The notes: generated by a model not told the origin, from the letters alone. A DNA stretch of 26,741 nt from Bacillota bacterium (GCA_023415715.1 JAEZJP010000011.1:1-26741); one strand, 5' to 3'; shown: positions 7,201 to 14,095, numbered from the stretch's first letter. Translations and numbers: made by a program.

Positions 7201-8824
7201 TGTGGATACTAAACGCATGAAGTTGGCTGAGGCAAGGGCCAAACTTATGGAAATGGCAAGGGGACAGGCTGTGGAGCAGGGACATGTGTTGCCTGGCGGG
7301 AAGCAGATTTTGGATATGCAAGATGCGGCTTTCAATGGATCTTTGCATTTATCCGGTAACCTCCTGCGTGCCATCAATAATCTTCATAATGGTAATGACC
7401 AGCCTCCTTTGCAAAGTGTGGATTTGTTCTCTAATCGGGTATCCCTTCTTGCGAATAAAAACGGAAGCGGTATAATAAAGGATGTCAGGCAGCAATTGGA
7501 ATCCGATGATGCAATGGTCCCGCAGGGTAAAGGGAATGGACCTTTCCGCGAATGGGCCTCAAGCGATGCGGTAACGGATGTGGGATATGTAAACGGTGCC
7601 AACACAATAGGGACTCAAAATGTAACATCCGAGACTATCCCAGTGCCTTCACTCACGCCGAAACCATCCCCCACAGCGAACACAAGCGGGCCCGATTGGA
7701 TGGCAGTAGGTACGGGAAACAACCCATACAGCCATATGGGGATTCAGGACGCCGATTATCAGGCATATCTTGATGGGAAGCTTACGGAAGCTGATTTGCT
7801 TACCATAGCGAATGCGGCTGAATTGTATAAAGAGGTCGCCGGAGGGTCTGGGAATTGGACATACATATACCAAAACTTAGCGCATGATTTGACGAGAAAT
7901 ATCAGGGTGAAGTATGATCCCGATTACATCAAAAATGATACTTACGATTACACCCACGAAGGCAAGTACAACTCGAGCAGCATTGAGCCTATGCCCGGTG
8001 CGCCCAAATATACTAAATGGACTAGGCTGACGGTAGACGCCCGGGCCAGTACAAAGCAGGGCGGTGGATATTCGATTTTCGAATCGTCCAGACCGCCGAA
8101 ACTTACAGAAAAAGGGAAGCCGGCCTCTGATTTTGAGGTCAACGACAAAGAGAAATCAGATCTGGGCAAGATTGCAATGGCGGCTCAATACATGGCTGAT
8201 ATATATGACCAAGATGCATATGGAATATTTCAGGTTGAAAATACCATGAAGAAACTGGCGTATGTATTCACACTCGGCGATCCCAAAATGAGGGATGTTG
8301 CCCTCGATATGTTTCAGCATTTTATAGATGGAAACGGGGCGGATTACAGCAACCCGATTCTCACGGAAAGGGTGATTGAGCATCCCTCAACACAAACCTT
8401 TGTAGCTAATACCATGGAAAGTATACAGGCTTTCCTAAGCCTTCACAAAGGCGATCTTTCTGCGTTGAAAACGGATAAAGATTTTCATAAAATAATTCGC
8501 GACTTAGGCAGGCCCAAATACAATACCATGTTAGATCTGCTGGGTGGCCTAACCATCACTCTGAACGATACCTGGGGCTATTATATCGATATTGCTGATT
8601 ACCAGTCCGACGGCAAGAATTACAGCGGTACCATCCAATATACCGTATACGACCATTTCGGGCTGGACGAAATCGATATATCGGAAAAGAATTGGTATAA
8701 GGGCATGTATTGGCCTTTTGCTGCGTGGTACACGCTTCAGCACTATAAGGGAAGCGAAGGAAAATACCAGCCGTTTGTGACCTGCATTGAATTCGAGGTA
8801 CCCTTCAGCGGATCGATCGATTAA
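4235..8824 (+). CDS. Giant polymorphic-toxin-like protein with C-terminal DUF3289-like domain (copy 1)
   Basis: 1529 residues with no signal peptide or clear membrane segment. Residues 1-110 are a basic, proline-rich head with two short repeats (KAE-x-x-x-LP). Residues ~110-930 are a helical scaffold recognisable in fragments elsewhere in the window (residues ~685-870 recur at 12374-12939). Residues ~940-1012 form a Gln/Ala/Lys-rich coiled coil, followed by a Pro/Ser/Thr linker (PVPSLTPKPSPTANTSGP) at ~1134-1152. The last ~370 residues are unlike the rest. Their end reads LLGGLTITLNDTWGYYIDI ... YDHFGLDEIDI ... FAAWYTLQHY ... YQPFVTCIE, the D-HFGLD / W-x-LQ-y / PF-T pattern I associate with DUF3289. 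A long conserved scaffold, a linker and an exchangeable tip are the layout of polymorphic toxins. The activity of DUF3289 is unknown to me, so toxicity is inference. The start has AAGGAGGAG at 4220-4228 and is conserved in copy 2. Confidence 0.7.
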   Translation: MPDIIKRKALEEQERNRQPEKLSELVKAVNVLRPGRKIEWVDPPKHPNRKAEMIPLPNYTGGKAETVALPLDTNEPMRMQKMPYLIDTKPQAQTGGMIKKPSAISRYEAIEPKAREYTEPALFDAVSPFAKGLAMIIALSARKPDEAKRLFKFMQTSEKDPGSSYYRPYARPTNKGSMEELSKLGIDTSNIDEKWFQDNAWLKQHARLGNAGMPKVPTSQSSREETAAYYYVRLADSEWRTRQAETELQGLRREIGYWAGRKDRNYSDEEILQRIDWNKYPTLTMLREGQQKGRPAQLNRAIDFDSDTVFGMLWSARNGKTSGCSTIDAAWYALGKGRQYEPDDFVRAMRDTKNYAYNPYALGSTVDEAAEYFGVDGFNQKWLNDNQGILKSGNETAIRHYQQVYDAEQLTLAAEGESRKLSDRIDARLNRAVSAGGSINANALLKDALFGLDTLQRMDEGLSSGDLAPLTRPVNYRWQDVMSQVSGQVQVINARQNAPHNPADLDIAARNEEEKVIQGQGTLIQKDAVPRSYTSFQEKMPGLWATGIVKNPLSAGWYAPAGGEQSGFGPDYVKAQAIADSRRAGDFAAAAEQGYGALTGSGTDISKLSTNEGAVRMAIDLVLDSAKAFVPEQIAFPVLRAAADRYDAVVNNILGIDPDAAKQILPQILYTTTVQGDIKNQAAGTAGLLSAILRLSEGALKTVTDHVLGEAPTLQTVQTMFRILKLRDMETGTKSEAFQAAEAALLKAAGDTLQSAAAQTGHEELDDLTSIANQSSHNLDAVMKRWGVQGLGYIGNLLKAGRGDLAAAITAMPTYAKSAIVAETNMRTFGLNDAAISAQENALAADMKSPIVVLSAKQIAKQQAVEARKAELTAGGALKVQFVLMQKVNDAGMTINQSKSVLDQALRNEQAGGEALTIAQALFHKNMADTAATDAMVAAIDQFQKTIDARMKAQKELKQNQQTLNEAQQKLTDAQKQATARVDEQAKQDVDTKRMKLAEARAKLMEMARGQAVEQGHVLPGGKQILDMQDAAFNGSLHLSGNLLRAINNLHNGNDQPPLQSVDLFSNRVSLLANKNGSGIIKDVRQQLESDDAMVPQGKGNGPFREWASSDAVTDVGYVNGANTIGTQNVTSETIPVPSLTPKPSPTANTSGPDWMAVGTGNNPYSHMGIQDADYQAYLDGKLTEADLLTIANAAELYKEVAGGSGNWTYIYQNLAHDLTRNIRVKYDPDYIKNDTYDYTHEGKYNSSSIEPMPGAPKYTKWTRLTVDARASTKQGGGYSIFESSRPPKLTEKGKPASDFEVNDKEKSDLGKIAMAAQYMADIYDQDAYGIFQVENTMKKLAYVFTLGDPKMRDVALDMFQHFIDGNGADYSNPILTERVIEHPSTQTFVANTMESIQAFLSLHKGDLSALKTDKDFHKIIRDLGRPKYNTMLDLLGGLTITLNDTWGYYIDIADYQSDGKNYSGTIQYTVYDHFGLDEIDISEKNWYKGMYWPFAAWYTLQHYKGSEGKYQPFVTCIEFEVPFSGSID

Positions 8825-8834
8825 TTAACCGAGG

Positions 8835-8862
8835 CCGTGCCCCGAAGGACACCGGGGCACGG
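8835..8862 (+). other. Perfect 10-bp hairpin between toxin and downstream small gene
   Basis: CCGTGCCCCG (8835-8844) and CGGGGCACGG (8853-8862) are perfect complements around an 8-base loop. No T-run follows, so it is not a normal intrinsic terminator. It lies 10 bases after the toxin stop and 48 before the next start, where it could stabilise or separate message segments. Confidence 0.7.
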
Positions 8863-8909
8863 TGCAGCCGGGCGGATACGGAAAAAACGATCAGGGAGGC
8901 GGATGGTTG

Positions 8910-9509
8910 ATGCAAAAGCATATCAGTACAAAAAAGCTGCTCCTTGTCCTTATCCTTGCCGTGGCCATGCTCCTTGGCCTTATGGCCAAGAATGCGTATG
9001 AGAACCACAAGCTTACGCAGAGACTCAAGGAAGAGGAAATCTATATGTTTCGGGATACGTATTCATTTTACAAGCCCGTCGCAGGAGACATCGAAGTTGG
9101 CGCTTATTATATGGTCTGCGAGCCTGTTGACGACAAGGTTCAATTGGTAGAAAAGCTTGAACGGTTAATGAAGGTGATGCAGGTTGTTCAGAGGGCAAAG
9201 GACTTTTTCCGGGAAGGATTAGGAGAAAAATATGGATATAGCAACTTGCGCATCTCTATTAATTTTTTTAGACCTTCCAAGGAATTTCCCATCGGCTGGC
9301 AGCCTGAGGAAGGCCGCGGTATGGAAGATTATCAGGAGATATTGGACTATAAATTATTGAGCATCGATATTCCATGGGATGCGGAATCAGAGAACGAGCA
9401 CACGTATTATTTCGTTAGGCAAAACCCACCGCCCATGTATAGGACTCATGAAGTCTACAAACGGCAGACGCAGGAAGATGGCAGTTTCATTTTGGTTCCA
9501 AAAAATTAA
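8910..9509 (+). CDS. Small membrane-anchored protein, possible immunity partner of the giant toxin
   Basis: 199 residues. Start at ATG 8910 with AGGGAGG at 8893-8899; in-frame GTG 8862 lies inside the hairpin and has no ribosome site. After MQKHISTKK a single hydrophobic helix (LLLVLILAVAMLLGLM) anchors the protein, leaving a mainly acidic soluble domain of ~170 residues rich in Tyr and Glu. No family was recognised. It follows the toxin gene by 85 bases on the same strand, the usual place of an immunity gene in polymorphic-toxin loci, and a membrane anchor is common among immunity proteins. That role is inferred from position only. The similar unit at 10703-12034 also has a small gene directly after the toxin tip. 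Confidence 0.55.
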   Translation: MQKHISTKKLLLVLILAVAMLLGLMAKNAYENHKLTQRLKEEEIYMFRDTYSFYKPVAGDIEVGAYYMVCEPVDDKVQLVEKLERLMKVMQVVQRAKDFFREGLGEKYGYSNLRISINFFRPSKEFPIGWQPEEGRGMEDYQEILDYKLLSIDIPWDAESENEHTYYFVRQNPPPMYRTHEVYKRQTQEDGSFILVPKN

Positions 9510-9532
9510 CGCGGTGGGGAAGGGGAAATATG

Positions 9533-9728
9533 ATGCAAGGTTAGACCTGCTAAGCTGCCGGATCATCGCAACGGGAATCAGGATGTGCAGGCTTTAGATG
9601 AAGAAGATACGTTAAAAGCGCCGAGCATCGACGGTTTGCTTAACATACGTGACGAGGGGACGGTTCTACTGATACCCTGCCTGGCTGATAGAGTGGTTGA
9701 CTGGAATAAATTATGCAAATATATTTAG
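9533..9728 (+). pseudogene. Start-less open fragment, possible gene remnant
   Basis: An uninterrupted frame without a usable start reads AKLPDHRNGNQDVQALDEED, then TLKAPSIDGLLNIRDEGTVL and LIPCLADRVVDWNKLCKYI before TAG 9726-9728. It reads like protein but matches nothing I recognise. The rest of the gap 9510-9881 contains a GGGGACGGTTCT motif at 9656-9667 and a tandem repeat, so the fragment may have been cut out of a longer gene by repeat activity. Confidence 0.25.
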
Positions 9729-9737
9729 AATGTGACT

Positions 9738-9779
9738 AGAGAACCGTCCCCGAGACACAGAGAACCGTCCCCGAGACAC
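9738..9779 (+). repeat. Two tandem copies of a 21-bp unit
   Basis: AGAGAACCGTCCCCGAGACA (plus a final C) occurs twice back to back, at 9738-9758 and 9759-9779, without a mismatch. Its core AGAACCGTCCCC is the inverse of GGGGACGGTTCT at 9656-9667, so this is also an inverted-repeat pair around ~70 bases. It belongs to the GGGGACGG repeat family scattered through the window. Confidence 0.8.
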
Positions 9780-9881
9780 ATTCTGGGGCGATTAAATTCA
9801 AAAATCAACCGGAGACTCGGCATGCTGCAATACAAGGATACTGTGGCAAGCCGGGAACCGGCATTAAAGGGAGCGTCAGTC

Positions 9882-10562
9882 ATGATATTTGTCACAGGGG
9901 ATACTCACATCCCAATCGACATCAATAAATTAAGTATGACGAAATTTCCCAGGCAGAAAAATCTTTCAGCAGAAGATTATGTGATTGTCTGCGGGGATTT
10001 TGGGGGTGTATGGGACCGTAGCAACGAAGAACGGTATTGGCTTAAATGGCTGACCAACAAAAACTTTACGACGTTGTTTATAGACGGAAATCATGAGAAT
10101 CATCAAATGCTGAATGACGAATTTCCGGTGATTCAATTTTGCAGTGGAAATGCGCATAAGATCAATGATAAGATATTCCATTTGATGCGCGGCCAGGTAT
10201 ACAGCATTGGGGAAAAGAAAATATTCACAATGGGCGGGGCCAGTTCGCACGATAAGGAAAGCAGAAAAGAAGGGAAGAACTGGTGGTCTCAAGAAATGCC
10301 CTCCGAGAATGAATATCAAATTGCAGCGCATAACTTGCAGGCAAGCGATTGGCAAGTGGACTATGTGATTACACACTGTGCGCCGAATTCCATCCAAAGC
10401 CAGGTGATGGATGGATATGAAGAAAACGAATTGACGGATTTTCTGGAAAGCGTGAAGGAAAAGCTGACTTTTAATAAGTGGTTTTTCGGGCATTATCATG
10501 TGGATAAACAGATTGCCGGCAAGTATATGTGCATTTTTGAAAACATAGTTGAAATTGGATGA
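9882..10562 (+). CDS. Calcineurin-like metallophosphoesterase
   Basis: 226 residues from ATG 9882, with AAAGGGAG about 10 bases upstream. The in-frame extension back to 9732 only translates the tandem repeat and is rejected. All metal-site motifs of the family are present in order: GDTH (residues 6-9), GDFGGVW (38-44), GNHE (69-72), a TH near 165 and FGHYH (about 203-207). The protein is the length of a single catalytic domain with no signal peptide, so it is a cytoplasmic phosphatase, diesterase or nuclease-type enzyme whose substrate cannot be told from the sequence. It lies between repeat-rich gaps and has no clear operon partner. Confidence 0.85.
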   Translation: MIFVTGDTHIPIDINKLSMTKFPRQKNLSAEDYVIVCGDFGGVWDRSNEERYWLKWLTNKNFTTLFIDGNHENHQMLNDEFPVIQFCSGNAHKINDKIFHLMRGQVYSIGEKKIFTMGGASSHDKESRKEGKNWWSQEMPSENEYQIAAHNLQASDWQVDYVITHCAPNSIQSQVMDGYEENELTDFLESVKEKLTFNKWFFGHYHVDKQIAGKYMCIFENIVEIG

Positions 10563-10577
10563 GCAAAAAACAGGTAG

Positions 10578-10670
10578 CGGCAGACTGTGTCAAAATTTTC
10601 ATAATATGGATACAGGGGGCGGTTCTCTGTGTAGATTATTGAACCTGGTAGATAGGATAACACAGAGAAC
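10578..10670 (+). repeat. Partial MITE-like element
   Basis: CGGCAGACTGTGTCAAAA (10578-10595) is the same end sequence as in the element at 21912. It is followed by GTTCTCTGTGT (10622-10632) and its exact complement ACACAGAGAAC (10660-10670). This is a degraded or hybrid member of the GGGGACGG palindrome family, directly in front of the orphan toxin module. Confidence 0.6.
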
Positions 10671-10702
10671 AGTGTTCGCGCAGATAACACCCATCCCAGG
10701 CC

Positions 10703-11776
10703 ATGGCACAGAAAGATAACATTGTAAATCTCATTTTAGGGGCGTTGTTTAAAGAGCAGAAGCAGAGGTTTGAGAACGGAGAGGATATTACCTCGATCAT
10801 AAAGGAACTTGATTCGTGGCAGAAGGATAAAATCGAAACCAGCATAGATAAACTTGAGCCTATGGCCCCCGAACAGTATAAGGATCTAGCATTTTTGAAT
10901 GACTGGGCTCTTGAAGTTTTGACTTTGGATGAAAGGTTGACCATTCTCAAACACTTAAGGAAAAGCGGAGGGGAAATCACAGCTGGCGAGCTGATGGATA
11001 TGGCATATGACGCCCAGGAAAAGGGCGTCAAAGGCGGTTACTTTGAAGGGCTTACCCAAAATTCATACGAGACCGGTTCAGTGGATGAACTGGCAGGCGG
11101 GATCATCTTAGCATACAGGCTTGCCCAGGAGGAGGAATCCTTAGAAGATTTAAACGCTCAATTCATGGCGGAGCAGCTATCGAAAGGGTATGCGATGGCG
11201 GCTGCTAAATTAGCGAATGCAGTGGGCGCTTTGGTGGAACGGAAATTGTTCTTTACTCCCGGAAAAATCCCTGGCGGTCAGCAGCAAGGGGCAACGGGGA
11301 ATTCGGAGGGCAGCCAGGTCCCCGGAAAGCTGCCGGAGGTTGCGGAGAATTATATCCCAGGCGATCAGCAGCAAGGGGAAATGGGGGATTTGGAAGCCAG
11401 TCAGTCCCCCGGGAAGCCGCCGGAGGCTGCGAGGAATCCTGATGGGCAAGCAGCGGGAGTGGGAGAGATAGCCAAGGTCGGAGATGATTTTGGTAAGCTT
11501 GGTGTAATGGTTGAAAATCCCAGCCTAAAAGCGGACTGGGCAAACACGACAGCTCACGGTACAGAGCGCATGGAATAGCGTGGCGTAACTCAAGATATGA
11601 TGGATGTTTGGATGGAAGGCGGCAAGGTGTTAGAGCAAAACAGCGGCAATTACATATTTATTACAAAAGAGGGTACAGCCGTATTCAATAGATCTGGAAA
11701 ACTTGTTACCACATATACGAGCGCAGACTATGATGATGCTATGTGGGCAGTTATAAGAAGAGTATTTGGAGAATAG
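10703..11776 (+). pseudogene. Orphan toxin module with DUF4258-like tip, interrupted by an amber codon
   Basis: ATG 10703 opens a 291-residue frame with no ribosome site before it, suggesting the 5' part of a larger gene is missing. The first ~190 residues are helical and acidic. Two ~29-residue Pro/Gly/Gln linker repeats (IPGGQQQG... and IPGDQQQG...) follow. The tip begins ADWANTTAHGTERME, then TAG at 11576-11578. The same frame continues without further stops as RGVTQDMMDVWMEGG...NYIFITKEGTAVFNRSGK LVTTYTSADYDDAM to TAG 11774-11776. H-x-ERM-x-RGvT...G...Y-f-tk-G-aVv...G-xxT-Y matches the DUF4258/BECR-like toxin tips. The amber codon falls between the conserved His/Arg block and the rest, so the toxin should be inactive unless TAG is read through. 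Confidence 0.65.
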
Positions 11777-11782
11777 GAGGGA

Positions 11783-12034
11783 ATGATGATGACTGAGGTT
11801 ATCAATTCGATTATTGATGAGTGGGATCCATTGGATCTATTCCCATTTGCGCCCAAAGACGAATATCGGGATGAGAGCATTTTAATTTACAATTCATATA
11901 TGAAAACAAAAGAAGTTCCTGACTTAGCCCAGGAAATCCACAGAATTTTTTCAGACAGATTTGGTATGGATGTTTTCACAAAGTCTATGGCTGATTGCAT
12001 TAGAATTGCGGAATTGATTATTGAAAATATATGA
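11783..12034 (+). CDS. DUF1871-like small protein, probable immunity gene of the orphan toxin tip
   Basis: 83 residues from ATG 11783 (two further ATGs follow; GGAGG at 11776-11780 fits 11786 or 11789 best). The sequence INSIIDEWDPLDLFPFAPKD then EYRDESILIY has the eWDPl-L-p-aP-DEY pattern of DUF1871 (YugE-like). The protein is small and acidic. It begins 7 bases after the end of the broken toxin tip, on the same strand, which is the classic toxin-immunity order. Its frame is intact although the toxin is not, as expected if immunity against sibling cells is still selected. Family assignment is from memory of the motif; role is inferred from context. Confidence 0.6.
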   Translation: MMMTEVINSIIDEWDPLDLFPFAPKDEYRDESILIYNSYMKTKEVPDLAQEIHRIFSDRFGMDVFTKSMADCIRIAELIIENI

Positions 12035-12052
12035 AATCAGCACTGTGAACAC

Positions 12053-12082
12053 AGGGGACGGTGAAAACAGTCTGCCGTCCCT
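12053..12082 (+). repeat. Short palindrome of the GGGGACGG family
   Basis: GGGGACGG (12054-12061) faces CAGTCTGCCGTCCC (about 12068-12081), the latter being the inverse of the end sequence seen at 21912. It abuts the ~210-bp repeat that starts at 12110. Confidence 0.5.
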
Positions 12083-12109
12083 TTGGTTTTCCTCATTTTC
12101 GTCCTTCTC

Positions 12110-12319
12110 TGGGTCCAGGGCCCGTCCCCCCATCTGGCTCAATCGTCGCACTGCTCACTACGTTCGTATTGCTCGTTTCGCCAGCCTCCTCCGCCTCGCT
12201 TCATCCGCCACAGGCGGCGCTTCGGCTACGGAGCCTTGGTCGTCTCAAGGGGGTAATGGAGAATGCAAGGAGGAAGTTAGGGGGGACATCGAAATCTCCC
12301 CTTCTTCCTCCTTGCGTCC
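12110..12319 (+). repeat. Long dispersed repeat, copy A (~210 bp)
   Basis: The unit runs from TGGGTCCAGGGCCC to CTCCTTGCGTCC. It recurs inverted at 17020-17228 and directly at 18476-18862. It contains internal palindromes such as CCGCCACAGGCGGCG. Reading frames across it give alanine/arginine/proline-rich translations without ribosome sites. The insertion point is directly followed by a broken toxin fragment. Together with the preceding palindrome it fills the gap 12035-12373. Confidence 0.85.
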
Positions 12320-12373
12320 TTATCGTCTTGTATCACACAAATTCAAGCTATTTTATTCTTTCATTCAGACTAG

Positions 12374-12939
12374 GAACGGCCGGGCTGCTGTCCGCTATTT
12401 TGCGGCTCAGCGAGGGCGCTCTGAAGACGGTAACGGACCATGTTCTGGGCGAAGCTCCCACCTTGCAAACGGTTCAAACTATGTTCCGTATTTTGAAGCT
12501 ACGGGATATGGAAACGGGGTTGAAATCTGAAGCCTTTCAAGAGGTGGAAGCGGCACTTCTGAAAACCGCAGGCAAAACCCTGCAAACCGCCACCGCCCAA
12601 ACGGGTCATGAGGAACTGGACGACCTGACCGGTATCGCCAATCAATCTTCCCATAATTTGGATACTGTCATGAAGCGCTGGGGAATGCAGGGCTTAGGTT
12701 ACATCGGCAATCTTTTGGCGGCGGGGCGCGGGGAACTGGCGGCCGTCATCACGGCGATGCCCACCTACGCCAAGTCCGCGATCGTCGCCGAAACCAACAT
12801 GCGAACCTTTGGCCTGAATGATTCGGCAATTGCTGTCCAGGAGAACGCACTGGCGGCGGACATGAAAAGCCCCATCGTAGTCTTGAGTTCCAAGCAAATC
12901 GCAAAGCAGCAAGCCGTAGAAGCAAGGAAGTCGGAACTT
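12374..12939 (+). pseudogene. Internal fragment of the giant toxin scaffold
   Basis: From GGAACGGCCGGGCTGCTG onward this stretch is nearly identical to 6286-6850 inside copy 1 and reads TAGLLSAILRLSEGALKTV ... MRTFGLNDSAIAVQENALAA ... AKQQAVEARKSEL. It covers residues ~685-870 of the 1529-residue protein, with neither head nor tip. Its open frame continues upstream into the ~210-bp repeat and downstream into a hairpin, so no genuine protein ends are present. It is a third copy cut at both sides. Confidence 0.8.
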
Positions 12940-12944
12940 AAAGG

Positions 12945-12976
12945 AACTGCCCGGCCATCGGGCCGGGCAATTCTTT
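12945..12976 (+). terminator. Strong GC hairpin, probable terminator
   Basis: GCCCGGCC (12949-12956), loop ATCG, GGCCGGGC (12961-12968), extended by GAACT/AATTC with one mismatch, then TTCTTTAATT. AT-rich flanks on both sides mean it could work for either strand; on the minus strand it would end the ars remnant transcript. Confidence 0.55.
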
Positions 12977-13012
12977 AATTAGTTGTTCGTGTTTTTTTGG
13001 AACTTATACTGG

Positions 13013-13252
13013 TTATACCCGCCTGTGAGGTTGTATGCTATTGTATTTGCTCTTGAAAAAGGCGGTGACCTTGGGGATTAACTCGCCAATATCCTCTACC
13101 TCGTCGCCGATGTAATAGGGCAGGCCGCTGCCCGAACAGGAGATTTGTTCATCCGTCTCATAAATGGTGACCTGCGCGTCCTCAACGTTCTTTATTGCCT
13201 TGGCTGCAGTGGAAGTACCCGCTGCGGCCGCACCATTGATTACAATCTTCAT
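13013..13252 (-). pseudogene. N-terminal remnant of a CoA-disulfide reductase / NADH oxidase-like flavoprotein
   Basis: The 79-residue frame reads MKIVINGAAAAGTSTAAKA..., the FAD-binding Rossmann start of this family (usually GGVAAGTSAAAK). It goes on with VTIYETDEQISCSGSGLPYY IGDEVEDIGELIP, then ends after FFKSKYNSIQPHRRV. Full-length enzymes have about 450-550 residues, so more than four fifths is missing. The position normally held by the redox cysteine (SGCGLPYYIG) is Ser here. It lies directly downstream of the arsD fragment on the same strand, and such flavoproteins occur in clostridial ars clusters. Not functional as a reductase. Confidence 0.8.
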
Positions 13253-13271
13253 ACCAATACACTTATCCTCT

Positions 13272-13382
13272 CTATTGTATTTTTGCTAATGGAATCGGAA
13301 GTGCATCCGCGCCTTCTTTGGCAAGCAGGGCGCGTATGTTCTTGTTCGCTGCAAAGGCTTGCGGCTCGCCGGTTAGATTATG
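13272..13382 (-). pseudogene. arsD: arsD remnant (internal/C-terminal piece)
   Basis: In the frame ending at TAG 13274-13272, the sequence right after arsR reads HNLTGEPQAFAANKNIRALL then AKEGADALPIPLAKIQ. This matches the middle of ArsD (NL-x-x-xPQAF...n-x-x-i-aLL-x-x-Ga-ALP-T). The N-terminal metal-binding cysteine segment of ArsD is absent, and the frame stops where the family continues with D-G-x-v-x-x-G. A deletion seems to have joined the end of arsR to the inside of arsD. ArsD is an arsenic metallochaperone handing metalloid to ArsA; this piece cannot do so. Confidence 0.7.
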
Positions 13383-13677
13383 GTTTGCCAATGGAACTCT
13401 CCTTGGGGTGGGTAAGGGTTTCGATGAACCGGTTGAATTGCTCTGCCCGTTCCTTGTTGATTGTATAGTACATCCATGTTGCTTCTTTCCGGCCGGATAC
13501 AAGTCCGCAGTCCGTGAGGACCTTCATGTGGTGGGAAAGCGTCGGCTGCGTAATGGATAAGCCTTTCAGGAGATTGCGGGCGCACATCTCGCTTGAGGAC
13601 AGCATGTTGATGATTGTCAGCCTTGTAGGTTCGCTGATGGCTTTGAGTATTTCCAGTTCAGCAGCAAATTCCTTCAT
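13378..13677 (-). CDS. arsR: ArsR/SmtB-family metalloregulator
   Basis: 99 residues. ATG 13677 has GAGG eight bases upstream and gives the standard MKEFAAELEILKAISEPTRL start; GTG 13686 is possible but overlaps the ribosome site. The winged helix is complete: ISEPTRLTIINML, then SSSEMCARNLLKGLSITQPT and LSHHMKVLTDCGLVSGRKEA, then the wing TWMYYTINKE. A single Cys in the SEMCARNLL region resembles the metalloid site of ArsR, which usually has a Cys pair (ELCVC), so sensing may be altered. The tail after ETLTHPKE may be changed by the deletion that fused it to arsD. Promoter and operator are intact at 13743-13778. Confidence 0.85.
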   Translation of the reverse strand: MKEFAAELEILKAISEPTRLTIINMLSSSEMCARNLLKGLSITQPTLSHHMKVLTDCGLVSGRKEATWMYYTINKERAEQFNRFIETLTHPKESSIGKP

Positions 13678-13742
13678 ACCATGCACCTCGCGAAACGCTG
13701 ACGCACATCCTTGCGTGATACGGAAACATTGATGCGCGTGAA

Positions 13743-13778
13743 TCTATTTATTATATATCATAAATAGACATTTGTCAA
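13743..13778 (-). promoter_or_regulatory. arsR promoter with overlapping operator palindrome
   Basis: On the minus strand, TTGACA (13778-13773) and TATAAT (13755-13750) are separated by 17 bases: a perfect consensus promoter. Overlapping the -10 is a perfect 9-bp inverted repeat, TCTATTTAT (13743-13751) and ATAAATAGA (13760-13768), spaced by 8, the right size and place for an ArsR operator. Confidence 0.85.
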
Positions 13779-13803
13779 TATTTATATAGATCAATATTAA
13801 GAC

Positions 13804-13944
13804 AATAATCTACAGAATGGGAATGGCCAGCCTCCTTTGCAAAGTGTGGATTTGGCCTTTGATCAGTTTTCCCTTCTTGCGAACAAAAAAGGAAACGGTA
13901 TAATACAGGAAGACAGGACGCAGTTGGAATCCGATGATGCATAA
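13804..13944 (+). pseudogene. Second small fragment of the giant toxin (post-coiled-coil piece)
   Basis: The frame reads NNLQNGNGQPPLQSVDL, then AFDQFSLLANKKGNGIIQED and RTQLESDDA followed by TAA. It matches NNLHNGNDQPPLQSVDLF...LLANKNGSGIIKDV...QLESDDA in copy 1 (around 7378-7520). It has no start and is cut directly behind ESDDA. Together with 12374-12939 it suggests a third toxin gene whose middle was replaced by the ars segment. Confidence 0.75.
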
Positions 13945-14095
13945 AGACCAGAGAACTGAATGATGAGGAAAGAAACCGTATGACAGAGCAGCAAAATTCA
14001 TTTTTCATGGGATGGTCAAAATACCAAATTTTTCAATCCCCTTTATTGTTTTACATACTCCATCCGTCTATAAGGATGTAAGGAGGTATGCGCAG

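Noticed and set aside
9738..9779. Possible CRISPR-like array
   Set aside because: Two 21-bp units directly abut each other with no spacer between them; it is a simple tandem duplication.
9966..10499. 177-codon minus-strand frame opposite the phosphoesterase
   Set aside because: Shadow frame; the plus strand carries all five metallophosphoesterase motifs.
12061..12373. N-terminal extension of the toxin-fragment frame into the repeat
   Set aside because: The codons come from the dispersed ~210-bp repeat, with no ribosome site; only the part from 12374 shows homology.
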